A DNA stretch of 16,068 nucleotides from Deltaproteobacteria bacterium. Lineage in GTDB: Bacteria > JAUYMQ01. Under the pieces are notes generated by a model. It had not been told where the DNA came from. It searched no databases and saw only the letters and a program-made list of their open reading frames with translations. A program made the translations under genes and the position numbers. Where the stretch lies: positions 1 through 16,068 of the forward strand of contig JAUYMQ010000113.1 of assembly GCA_030698575.1 (NCBI GenBank). The letters run 5' to 3'. The stretch's first letter is position 1. Every line of letters begins with the position of its first letter. Positions 7,461 through 14,699 of this stretch are shown here, one piece after another.

Positions 7461-9167
7461 TCAGGCGCCCCCCGCCGCAGGGGGCGCGGCCGGAAGCACC
7501 TCGTAGAGATACACCTTCTTCCTGCCGTAATCGAAGGCGTGGATCAGCCGGCCGCCGCCCGCGGTGAACGCCTCGATGAAGCCCGGCCGGAGCCGGGTGG
7601 TCTTGTCCTCGTCGAAGAGAACGTACGCCACCTCGGTTCTCCGGATGTAATCCATGACCTCTTCATAGGGCGCGTAGGGAAAGTAGGAGGTGTGTGCGCC
7701 GGCGTAGTAGTTCTCGATCATCGAGCTGCGCGTCATCACCTTGGCGCCGGGCGGCAGGTTGGCGCGCATCCAGGCGCCGGTCCGCTTCTCGGGGCTCCAG
7801 TACCAGCGGAAGTGGTTCGCCGAGAGATTGATCAGAACCGATTCAACGAGCAGAAGGCTCAGGGCCGCCGCCGCGATCCATTTCAGCGGCTGCCGGCGCA
7901 CCGCCTCGGGCAGCCGCCCCGGCGCCGCGCGCCCGACTCGGGCGGCGGTCTCCAGCAGCCCGACGGACGCCCAGAGGATGCCGAAAGGGACGACCGGCGC
8001 GAGGAAGCGGAGGCTGAAGTGGAAGAGCGAGAGCATCAGGAGATAGGCGCAGACGAGACTCGCGGCGACCCACTCGCCCCGCAGGCGCGGGATCTCCCGC
8101 CGCGCCGCCAGACCCACGAGCAGAAAGGGAGTCAGCACGTAACCCATCGCCGCGGGCACATTCGCGACGAATTCGCCCAGGGCGGTGACATAGTGCCGGG
8201 CGAAGACCCCCGGGTTCCGGCGGACATAGTTCACAAGGTTGAAGGAGTCGTCCGCCTCCGCCGTCTCCGCCCCGTTGCCTTGCCCGGCCGGGGCGTCAGC
8301 GTCCGTTCGCGCCTCGGGGGCGGGGTAGCGCCACTTCTCCGAGGCGAGAGTGCCCTCCAGGTGCGACTTCTTGAAGATGGCGCCGCTCTTGGCCGAGAGC
8401 GTCCAGACGCCGCTCTTGGCGTGTGTGACCGCCATCTGCGGCAAGAGCCCGACCAAGAAAAACAGGAGCGTGATCGCGCCGAGCGCGACCGCCCGCCAGA
8501 GAGCCCGGGCCTGCATGAGCGCCGGCACGGCGATCCATCCGCCGATGACCACCAGCAGCCCCATCGCCTCGGGCCGGTTCAAGCAGGCAAGCCCGACGGC
8601 CAGGCCGAACAGCGCGGCCGAGGAGGCCGTCCGCCGGCGCAGGAGCGCCACGCCGGCTAGAAAGGCGAGCAGGAAAAAGAAGGTGTAGGTCGGCTCGGTC
8701 ATCACCTGCGCGCCGAAACGCGACAGGAAGGGGGAAAAGGCGGCCATGGCCGCGCCCATCCGCGCGGCGCTCCGCCCGTGGGGGGGCGGGAGCAATCGTC
8801 GGAGCAGAAAATAGATGAGCGGGACGGCGGCGGCGCCGAAGATCGCGGAGGTCAACTGCCCCGCCAGCTCGAGAGCGCCGGCGTCGGCCACCGGACCCTG
8901 CCATGCGGCGGCGGGAAGAAGGTGCGCCACGCCGGCGACGCATAGCGAGTAGACGAAGGGGATCATCGCGTCGAAGCCTTGCGACCAGCGTCCCTCGAAG
9001 AATGCCCGGGCCATCGGGGCGTACCACCCCACACCGTCGCCGGCGATGCGGTTGGTGAACCCGATGAGCAGGGCCCGGAGAGCGAAACCGGCAAGCGTCC
9101 AGCCGATCACCCATGCAGCATCGCTTCCGGAATTCGCGCGCTGGCGACCCTCGCGACCCTGGGTCAT
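7461..9167 (-). CDS. PMT/ArnT-like GT-C glycosyltransferase (paralogue B)
   Basis: A 568-residue polytopic protein related to the GT-C gene at 4773-6461. The first loop has AGDGVGWYAPMARAFFEG (42-59) with Asp44 as the likely catalytic acid. LNRPEAMGL (196-204) corresponds to LTRPEGVGL of its relative, and GVWTLS lies at 253-258, the same residue numbers as GIWQLT there. Membrane helices run from about 18 to 450, interrupted by a hydrophilic low-complexity insert (about 270-310, Ala/Glu/Asp rich). The C-terminal soluble domain contains YYAGA (487-491) and VAYVLFDED (513-521). A lipid-phosphate sugar donor and periplasmic action are expected from the family. The ATG at 9165-9167 makes ATGA with the stop of the GT2 gene and has GGGGAG just upstream. 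A 53-residue upstream extension in frame is rejected because it is GT2 coding sequence. Confidence 0.87.
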   Translation of the reverse strand: MTQGREGRQRANSGSDAAWVIGWTLAGFALRALLIGFTNRIAGDGVGWYAPMARAFFEGRWSQGFDAMIPFVYSLCVAGVAHLLPAAAWQGPVADAGALELAGQLTSAIFGAAAVPLIYFLLRRLLPPPHGRSAARMGAAMAAFSPFLSRFGAQVMTEPTYTFFFLLAFLAGVALLRRRTASSAALFGLAVGLACLNRPEAMGLLVVIGGWIAVPALMQARALWRAVALGAITLLFFLVGLLPQMAVTHAKSGVWTLSAKSGAIFKKSHLEGTLASEKWRYPAPEARTDADAPAGQGNGAETAEADDSFNLVNYVRRNPGVFARHYVTALGEFVANVPAAMGYVLTPFLLVGLAARREIPRLRGEWVAASLVCAYLLMLSLFHFSLRFLAPVVPFGILWASVGLLETAARVGRAAPGRLPEAVRRQPLKWIAAAALSLLLVESVLINLSANHFRWYWSPEKRTGAWMRANLPPGAKVMTRSSMIENYYAGAHTSYFPYAPYEEVMDYIRRTEVAYVLFDEDKTTRLRPGFIEAFTAGGGRLIHAFDYGRKKVYLYEVLPAAPPAAGGA

Positions 9168-9997
9168 GGCTCCCCGTCGCGCTTCCACGAGCCGCTCACT
9201 GGCGGTTCGAGGTCCCCGGCCGATCCCCGCTGGAGATGCGAGCGGGCCCAGGGGCCCTCCCGGGTGGAGCGAAGCGCGGGCCACATCAGCAGCATGTCCT
9301 TGATGGTGGCCCAGATGATGCCCCACTTCCCACCGCTCCCGGTCCCGTACTGGCGCGGCATATGCTCGATGACTACCCCGCGGATGAGAAACCCCCGGCG
9401 CAGCGCCCGGATGCAGAGCTCCGCGTCGATGAAGGGGCTTTCGGTCTGGAGAGGAACCACTGCGTCGAGCAGTCGGCGATGGATGAGCTTGACGGAGTTC
9501 ACGTCGCCGATGGTGACACCGTAGAGCGTCCGGATGAGGAAGTTGTAGACGTAGGACTGCCGCTTCCTCCGGCCTGCGTCGTTCCGGATCTCACGCCACC
9601 CAACGACGAGGTCGGCGAGTTCCGCGGCCGGCAGCATTCGCTCGAGCTGTGCGGCGCGAATCTGCCCGTCACCCGGAATCGAGAAGACGAGCTTCCCGGC
9701 CGCGGAGTGGTAGAGCTCGCGCATCGTGTAGCCGAAGCCCCGGTTCACCTTGTGATGGATGACGCGAAGAGCGTCGAACTCCCGCGAGAGCTTGTCGAGA
9801 ATCTCCCCCGTGCTGTCCCGGCTACCGTCGTTCACCACGAGTATCTCGTGGCGCGGCGCTGCCTGGGAGGCGACATAGGAGGCCTCGCGCACCACGGCCT
9901 CGATGCTGCCGGCGTCGTTGTAGGCCGGCACGATAATCGAGAGATCGGGGGTCAGCTGCGCCCCGGCTGTCTCGGTTCCCGGCTCCAGGCTTTCCAT
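9164..9997 (-). CDS. Family 2 glycosyltransferase, DPM1/polyprenyl-phosphate sugar synthase-like
   Basis: A 277-residue GT-A protein with DLSIIVPAYNDAGSIEAVV (18-36), EILVVNDGSRDSTGEIL (51-67), NRGFGYTMREL (85-95) and ESPFIDAELCIRA (186-198). This resembles dolichol/polyprenyl-phosphate mannose synthases. It has no C-terminal membrane helices, so it would be the soluble, DPM1-like form. A plausible job is to make the polyprenyl-phosphate sugar donor for the GT-C enzymes encoded directly downstream; this is inference from gene order. The usual DxD-type motif reads IPGDGQ (107-112), with Pro where the first acid is normally found. The start is placed at ATG 9995-9997; a GTG at 10004-10006 is the alternative, both preceded by G-rich sequence. 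It follows the aminotransferase stop by 56 bases and ends in an ATGA overlap. Confidence 0.88.
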   Translation of the reverse strand: MESLEPGTETAGAQLTPDLSIIVPAYNDAGSIEAVVREASYVASQAAPRHEILVVNDGSRDSTGEILDKLSREFDALRVIHHKVNRGFGYTMRELYHSAAGKLVFSIPGDGQIRAAQLERMLPAAELADLVVGWREIRNDAGRRKRQSYVYNFLIRTLYGVTIGDVNSVKLIHRRLLDAVVPLQTESPFIDAELCIRALRRGFLIRGVVIEHMPRQYGTGSGGKWGIIWATIKDMLLMWPALRSTREGPWARSHLQRGSAGDLEPPVSGSWKRDGEP

Positions 9998-10053
9998 CGA
10001 CCCCACCCCCGAACAATTCCCGCGGCGCGCAGCTCAGGCGCGGCGCCACATCG

Positions 10054-11172
10054 TCACTTCCCGAAGAATTCCCGCACCGCGCCGGCCACCCGCTCGATTT
10101 CCCCATCCTCGAGTTCCGGATAGAACGGCAGGCTCAGCGTTCGCGCGGCCCACGCCTCCGTCCGCCCGAGGCCACCGGGCCCGAGCCGGGCGCCGGCGTA
10201 GGCCGGCTGGCGGTGGACCGGCGTCGGATAATGGATGAGGGTCTCGATGCCGCGTTCGGCCAGGTGCTTCCGCAACGCGTCGCGGCGCCCCGTCTCCACG
10301 GCATAGAGGTGCCAGGCGTGGCGGCACCGCTCGCGGACCGCAGGGAGGCGGAAATCCCCGGCGCCATCGAGATCGCGGAGGGCTCGATCATAGTGCGCGG
10401 CCATCGCATCGCGCCGGGCCGCCCAGGCCTCGAGTCGGCCGATCTTGACGCGGAGGATGGCGGCCTGCAGCTCGTCGAGCCGGCTGTTCCGCCCTGGGGC
10501 CTCCGCCTGATCCCGCGTCGGCTGGCCGTAGTTGCCAAGCGCCCGCACCGTTCCCGCCAGCTTCTCATCTACTGTCACGAGGATGCCCGCGTCGCCCAGG
10601 GCGCCGAGGTTCTTGCTCGGATAGAGGCTGAAGCAGCCGGCGACGCCCAGCGTCCCCACGGGCCGCCCGTCGTACGCGGCGCCGTGCGCCTGGCTGGCAT
10701 CCTCGACGACGTGCAGGCCGCGCCTTCCGGCGATGTCGAGGATCTCCCCCATGGCGGCCGGCTGGCCGTAGAGATGGACCGGCACGACCGCGCGGGTACG
10801 CTCGCCGATCGCGGCCTCCAGTGCCCGGGCGTCGAGCGTACGGAAATCGTCGACGTCCACGAAGACCACATCCGCGCCCGTCTGCCGGATGGCCGAAGCG
10901 GTTGGAATGGCCGTGGCCGAAACCGTGATGACCTCGTCACCAGGGCCCACGCCGAGCCCCATGAGCGCAAGCGCGATGGCGTCGGTCCCCGACCCGACGC
11001 CGACCGCAAAGGGGGCGCCGGCCACCGCCGCGAACTCGCGCTCAAAGGCCTCGCCCTCCTCGCCGAGGATGAACCAGCCCCGGTCCAGCACCCGCGCGAT
11101 CGCTGCGTCAATCTCCTCTCGCAGCGCCGCGATCTGCCGGCGGAGATCCCCGAAGGGGATGGGCTCCGTCAC
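10054..11172 (-). CDS. DegT/DnrJ/EryC1/StrS sugar aminotransferase
   Basis: A 372-residue fold-type I PLP enzyme that aminates a keto nucleotide sugar, normally with glutamate as amino donor. Visible marks are PFGDLRRQ at the start, GVGSGTDAIALAL (58-70, PLP phosphate binding), VITVSATAIPTASAI (81-95), Asp158 in VVEDASQAHGA, and Lys187 in FSLYPSKNLGALGDAG as the PLP Schiff-base lysine. NSRLDELQAAIL (229-240) and HLYAVET (288-294) are also present. The length is typical of the family. The VSATAI block recalls enzymes that make 3-amino sugars such as QdtB/FdtB, but regiochemistry is not certain. The GTG at 11170-11172 overlaps the acyltransferase stop as GTGA and has GAGG seven bases upstream. 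The longer frame to 11325 reads acyltransferase sequence out of frame. It acts with the adjacent SDR and acyltransferase, by context. Confidence 0.93.
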   Translation of the reverse strand: MTEPIPFGDLRRQIAALREEIDAAIARVLDRGWFILGEEGEAFEREFAAVAGAPFAVGVGSGTDAIALALMGLGVGPGDEVITVSATAIPTASAIRQTGADVVFVDVDDFRTLDARALEAAIGERTRAVVPVHLYGQPAAMGEILDIAGRRGLHVVEDASQAHGAAYDGRPVGTLGVAGCFSLYPSKNLGALGDAGILVTVDEKLAGTVRALGNYGQPTRDQAEAPGRNSRLDELQAAILRVKIGRLEAWAARRDAMAAHYDRALRDLDGAGDFRLPAVRERCRHAWHLYAVETGRRDALRKHLAERGIETLIHYPTPVHRQPAYAGARLGPGGLGRTEAWAARTLSLPFYPELEDGEIERVAGAVREFFGK

Positions 11173-11918
11173 TTCGACGCCTCGGTCCAGGGATAGGGGT
11201 GATGGCCCGGTGTGATCTTGCACGGGATCTCGTCGCTGCGCTTCGTGATCTTCGCCGGCGAGCCCATGGCCACCATCCCGTCCGGAACGTCCTGGTTCAC
11301 GAGGGTGTGCGAAGCGATGAGGCACCGCTTGCCCACCTTCACGCGCGGCATCACGATTGAATACATCAGGATAACGGTCTCCTCCCCGATGACGGGCGCC
11401 TCGAGGTGGCGCCTGCAGGGGGGGTGCAGCGAATCGGGCAAGCAGCTGTAGGGATAGACCTGGACCCGGTCACCCATGACCGTCCCCTGCGAGAGGCACA
11501 CGTGGTAGTGAAGTCGAACGCCGTTGCCGAGCTTGCAGCGACCGTCGACCGTCACGAAGGTCCCGAAGCTGCAGTCGTCTCCGGCCTCGGTGAACTCCCG
11601 GATGGCCGCGCTGTGCCCCGTGCGCAGCCGCGCTCCCGTGCGGCTGCCGGCGTAGATCACCGTGCCGGCCCGGATGATGGCGCCCGGCCCGATGACCGTG
11701 GGCGGGTTCTCGTAACCGGCGTCGCCGTAGAAGTCCGCGAGCGGCTCGCCGAGGACCACGTTCGGACCGATGTAGCCGCCCTCTCCCACCGACACGTTCT
11801 CATAGAGGATGGCCCCCTCGCGAACGGTCACATTCTTGCCGAGCGTCACGTTCTCGTAAATCCGGGCCGACGGATCGATCCGTCCCAGGTTGTCGCGCAT
11901 GCGCATGATCTTCGTCAT
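11169..11918 (-). CDS. Left-handed beta-helix (hexapeptide) acyltransferase
   Basis: A 249-residue protein built almost entirely of imperfect hexapeptide repeats: ARIYENVTLGKNVTVREGA (18-36), VIGPGAIIRAGTVIYAGSRTG (75-95), and further turns to about 210. It ends with VPDGMVAMGSPAKI (211-224), the closing motif of sugar O/N-acetyltransferases of this fold. A TGHSAAIRE segment (100-108) contains His102, a candidate catalytic or CoA-site residue. Such enzymes act as trimers with acyl-CoA. Between an SDR and an aminotransferase, the simplest reading is N-acylation of the amino nucleotide sugar made by the neighbour. It is longer than WbpD-type enzymes (about 190 residues) and carries a loop DSLHPPCRRHLEAP (162-175). 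The ATG at 11916-11918 overlaps the SDR stop as ATGA; the 57 extra in-frame residues upstream are SDR coding sequence. Confidence 0.9.
   Translation of the reverse strand: MTKIMRMRDNLGRIDPSARIYENVTLGKNVTVREGAILYENVSVGEGGYIGPNVVLGEPLADFYGDAGYENPPTVIGPGAIIRAGTVIYAGSRTGARLRTGHSAAIREFTEAGDDCSFGTFVTVDGRCKLGNGVRLHYHVCLSQGTVMGDRVQVYPYSCLPDSLHPPCRRHLEAPVIGEETVILMYSIVMPRVKVGKRCLIASHTLVNQDVPDGMVAMGSPAKITKRSDEIPCKITPGHHPYPWTEASK
11180..11183 (-). promoter_or_regulatory. Ribosome binding site of the aminotransferase gene
   Basis: GAGG on the coding strand, seven bases before GTG 11170-11172. It supports the GTG that overlaps the acyltransferase stop codon as GTGA. Confidence 0.6.
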
Positions 11919-12952
11919 TCCCAGTAGAAGGACTTGTTCTTGCGGTAATACTCCACGGTACGCCTCACGCCCTCGCGGAGTCCGGTGCGGGGTTCCCATC
12001 CGAGCCGGGCGCGGATCTTCGAGATGTCGGAATAGAAATCTCCCGGCTCCTGCGCGGCGCGCTCCGGGCTGAAGGGGGCAAACTCCCACCGTCCGCTTCC
12101 CGCCACGTCGATGATCGTCTTGGCCAGTTCGAGGAAGGTCGTGGGCTGGTCGACACCGACGTTGAAGATCTCCCCGGTGGCCTCCTCGCTGATGGCGGCG
12201 ACGAGCATGGCGTCCACGCAGTCGTCGACATAGAGGAAGTCGCGTAGGATGCTTCCGTCGCCGAAGACCTTGATCGTCTCGCTGTCGATAGCGAGCCTCA
12301 CGAACCAGTTGGCGACGCCGAAGCGCGAGTGTTTCATCTGCGCGCGAGGCCCGTAGACATTGGTAATTCGCAACAGAACGGAGCGAACGTCGTGAGTGTC
12401 GTTGTAGACCTTGATGATCTTTTCCGCCGTGAGGTTCGAGATTTCATAGATGCCCTTGGGGTTCGTCGGAGCCTCCTCGTTGACCGGAAGCGTCACCGAC
12501 GGACCGTACTGGCCACGGGTCCCCGTGTAGACAACCCTCGCCCGGGGCGCGTGGCGCCGGATGGCCTCCATCACGACCGCCGTCCCCTTGATGTTCATGT
12601 CGATGTCGGGGAATGGATCGGTCAGGCTCGTGATGTGGCAGACCTGTCCCGCGAGGTGGAAGACGAAGTCCTTCTCGCGGACGAGCCAGTCCATCGCGCT
12701 CGCGTCGCGAATGTCGCAGTAGTTCACGGCGACTTTCCGGCGGACGGGCTGGATATTGAAGAGGTTCCCGCCGTAGTCCTGGATCATGGCGTCGGCGATG
12801 GTGACTTGGGCGCCCAGCCTGGCCAGTCGGACGGCCAGGTTGGATCCGATGAATCCCATTCCGCCCGTGATCAGGACGTTCCGCCCATCGTAGAGCTCGC
12901 CGAGCCGGGCTTCGGCGGGCGCTCTCGACGCGCTCTTGCCAGGACTGCTCAT
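11915..12952 (-). CDS. Extended SDR: NAD-dependent nucleotide-sugar epimerase/dehydratase family
   Basis: A 345-residue extended short-chain dehydrogenase. The NAD-binding motif GGMGFIGSN (30-38) follows a short extra N-terminus of about 20 residues. FHLAGQVCH (98-106), Thr145 in VYTGTRGQYG, and LRITNVYGPRAQMKHSRFGV (194-213) follow. GDGSILRDFLYVDDCVDAML (231-250) and GEIFNVG (260-266) are standard for GalE/dehydratase-like sugar enzymes. The catalytic tetrad position normally Tyr-x-x-x-Lys reads Tyr169-Glu-Ile-Ser-Asn173, so the Lys is missing. The enzyme may belong to a subgroup with altered chemistry or work as a binding protein; 4-epimerase, 4,6-dehydratase and decarboxylase cannot be told apart. 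The ATG at 12950-12952 has AGGA four bases upstream. It lies 79 bases after the kinase gene, the largest gap of the cluster, and overlaps the acyltransferase by four bases. Confidence 0.92.
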   Translation of the reverse strand: MSSPGKSASRAPAEARLGELYDGRNVLITGGMGFIGSNLAVRLARLGAQVTIADAMIQDYGGNLFNIQPVRRKVAVNYCDIRDASAMDWLVREKDFVFHLAGQVCHITSLTDPFPDIDMNIKGTAVVMEAIRRHAPRARVVYTGTRGQYGPSVTLPVNEEAPTNPKGIYEISNLTAEKIIKVYNDTHDVRSVLLRITNVYGPRAQMKHSRFGVANWFVRLAIDSETIKVFGDGSILRDFLYVDDCVDAMLVAAISEEATGEIFNVGVDQPTTFLELAKTIIDVAGSGRWEFAPFSPERAAQEPGDFYSDISKIRARLGWEPRTGLREGVRRTVEYYRKNKSFYWE

Positions 12953-13031
12953 CCGTTCCTACCCCCTCGCGCGCATCATCGCACGCCGGACGGCTCGAGA
13001 CACGGAAAAATGGCGTTCGCACGGCCGCGGA

Positions 13032-14699
13032 TCAGAGTGCGGCTCCGGGGGCCCCGCCGTTCGCGGAGCGGCCGAAGCCCTCCGGTTCGGGCTCCCAGCG
13101 CCGCGCACCCGTGCCCCAAAGATGCTTGCGATCGATGCTCTCGCGGACAATCCGCCGGAGCGCTTCCCGCGTCGCGCGCGCATCGCCGAGCACGCCTCCC
13201 CGCGCGTAGGCCTTGAAGGCGCGGAGTCTTTCGGTCCGGCTCACGGGCGGCGGCAGCGAGCCGTTCAACTGCGCGAGGGCGCGCTCGCGCTCCGCTGCGG
13301 AGAGGCTCGCGGGAAAGTCCAGATCCTCCAGGTCGAGAAGGTAGAACCGCCATCCCCGATCCGCTTCCCCGACCAGGATGTTGCCCGCCTTCAGATCGGC
13401 GTGGCGGGCCCCGCTTGCGTGTAGATGGCGCACCCATGCGCCGGCCGCATCCGCGAACTGCCGACGGTGCGCGCGGCCGGCCCCGGGACCTCGCAGGGTC
13501 AGGGCCGCGTAGTGGGTGAGCCAGGGAAGATGGCCCAGATCTTCCATGACGAGAAGGGTTTCACCCGGTCCCTCGGCCAGCGCCAAAGCACGAGGTGCGC
13601 CCAGGCCGCGAAGACGGCACCCTTCCGCCGCGCGCCAGGCGGCGCGCGCCCGATCACGCGCGAGGGGGCGGCGGCGATAGCCTTTCACGCAGAGCGCGCC
13701 GCTCTTGCCGGTCCCGACCCGCAGCACGCGCGACCGCGGCGTCTCGCGGAGAACCTCCGCGTGCTCGCCGTGCCGGACCGCCGCGAGCGCGCCGTCGATC
13801 GCCACTTGATCGGCGTCCTCGGCGCGGTGCAGCCACCCAAAGACTGTTTTCTCACGGACAAAGTGCGGGCCGCCGCGCAGTGCGCGCCGCGCGCGCCGCG
13901 CCCGGTGCATCCGGGCCCGACGTTCGGACGCAGAGGCTATGGCCCTGGCGGCATCGGCCTCCGTGACCGCCCAGGCCGGCATCTCCCGGAGGTAGCGCCG
14001 CAGGAACCGGAGGCGATCGCTCCTGCGCGCCCAGGGCGACGCGGCGTAGTCGAGCCAGGCCAGATCGGTGATCCAGTGACGGGGCCCCGGGCGGCGCGGC
14101 CTCTGCGCCCTGTGCAGATCGATGAGCCAGAGCGCGGGCGCCGGCTCATCGAGCGGTCCCGCCAGAAAGTTTCCGAGGTGGAGGTCCCGGTGGAAGAACC
14201 CTTCCCGGTGGAAGGCGGCGACGATGCCGGCCAGCCCCGCTGCGAGTCGCCGCCGCCAGGCGCCGCCGTCTGCGTTCCTCTCGTTCGCGCGGGCAAGGAG
14301 GCGCTGATCGAGCGCCAAAGCTCCCTCGATGCCCTCGGTGACCAGGTAGGACTCGAGAGCGACGCCCAGCCGGCGGCGTTCCCCCAGCGCCAGGGGACGC
14401 GCCGTGCGAATCTTCCGCTCGAGGAGACTGCGGGCGTTGCCCCATTCGGCCCGCGCCCGCGAGGGCGTGAAGAGAAAACGGATCGAGGAAATCAATCCGC
14501 GGTAGCGATCGTGCTTCACGTACAGCGTGCCGCCGGCGACGGCGGCTATCCGCGCGACGCGCCGCGCGCGGGTCTCCTTGACGATCTCCCCCGCGGTCCC
14601 GTCCGTGCTGGCAGCCCAGGCGAACAGCGCCGGCAAGTCCTCGCCGGCCAGCCCGTCGATCTCCCAGCGCACGCCGTCCCGGCGCATCTCGCCCGGCAT
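13032..14699 (-). CDS. Tandem LPS-kinase-like protein (two WaaP/InaA-type domains)
   Basis: A 555-residue protein with two complete kinase-like domains. Domain 1 (about 35-215) has Lys62 in LYVKHDRYRG, the catalytic loop HRDLHLGNFL (170-179, Asp172 and Asn177) and the metal-binding Asp195 in LIDLHRAQ. Domain 2 (about 315-470) has Lys339 in LCVKGYRRRP, LLVMEDLGHLPWLTHY (382-397), the loop HADLKAGNIL (433-442, Asp435 and Asn440) and Asp456 in LLDLEDLDF. Known WaaP/KdkA/InaA proteins have one such domain (about 230-290 residues) and phosphorylate heptose or Kdo of the LPS core, or are of unknown target. Next to heptose-activation and core GT genes, a double core kinase is likely. No membrane helix is seen. 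The start is ATG 14697-14699 within GTGATG; GTG 14700-14702 is equally possible. The C-terminal tail from about 530 looks disordered. Confidence 0.9.
   Translation of the reverse strand: MPGEMRRDGVRWEIDGLAGEDLPALFAWAASTDGTAGEIVKETRARRVARIAAVAGGTLYVKHDRYRGLISSIRFLFTPSRARAEWGNARSLLERKIRTARPLALGERRRLGVALESYLVTEGIEGALALDQRLLARANERNADGGAWRRRLAAGLAGIVAAFHREGFFHRDLHLGNFLAGPLDEPAPALWLIDLHRAQRPRRPGPRHWITDLAWLDYAASPWARRSDRLRFLRRYLREMPAWAVTEADAARAIASASERRARMHRARRARRALRGGPHFVREKTVFGWLHRAEDADQVAIDGALAAVRHGEHAEVLRETPRSRVLRVGTGKSGALCVKGYRRRPLARDRARAAWRAAEGCRLRGLGAPRALALAEGPGETLLVMEDLGHLPWLTHYAALTLRGPGAGRAHRRQFADAAGAWVRHLHASGARHADLKAGNILVGEADRGWRFYLLDLEDLDFPASLSAAERERALAQLNGSLPPPVSRTERLRAFKAYARGGVLGDARATREALRRIVRESIDRKHLWGTGARRWEPEPEGFGRSANGGAPGAAL

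Noticed and set aside
6993-8660. 555-codon open frame on the plus strand, and similar long ones at 13425-14993, 6530-7567 and 10213-11196
   Set aside because: They lie antisense to genes with clear family motifs, cross gene borders, and have the Arg/Ala/Gly/Pro-rich composition of shadow frames in G+C-rich DNA. No family motif was seen in them.
12953-13031. 79-base gap examined for a terminator or promoter
   Set aside because: A TTTTT run on the coding strand is preceded by only a three-base-pair stem, and no clear -35/-10 pair or inverted repeat was found. A short direct repeat CGTGCGA occurs twice but is too short to interpret.
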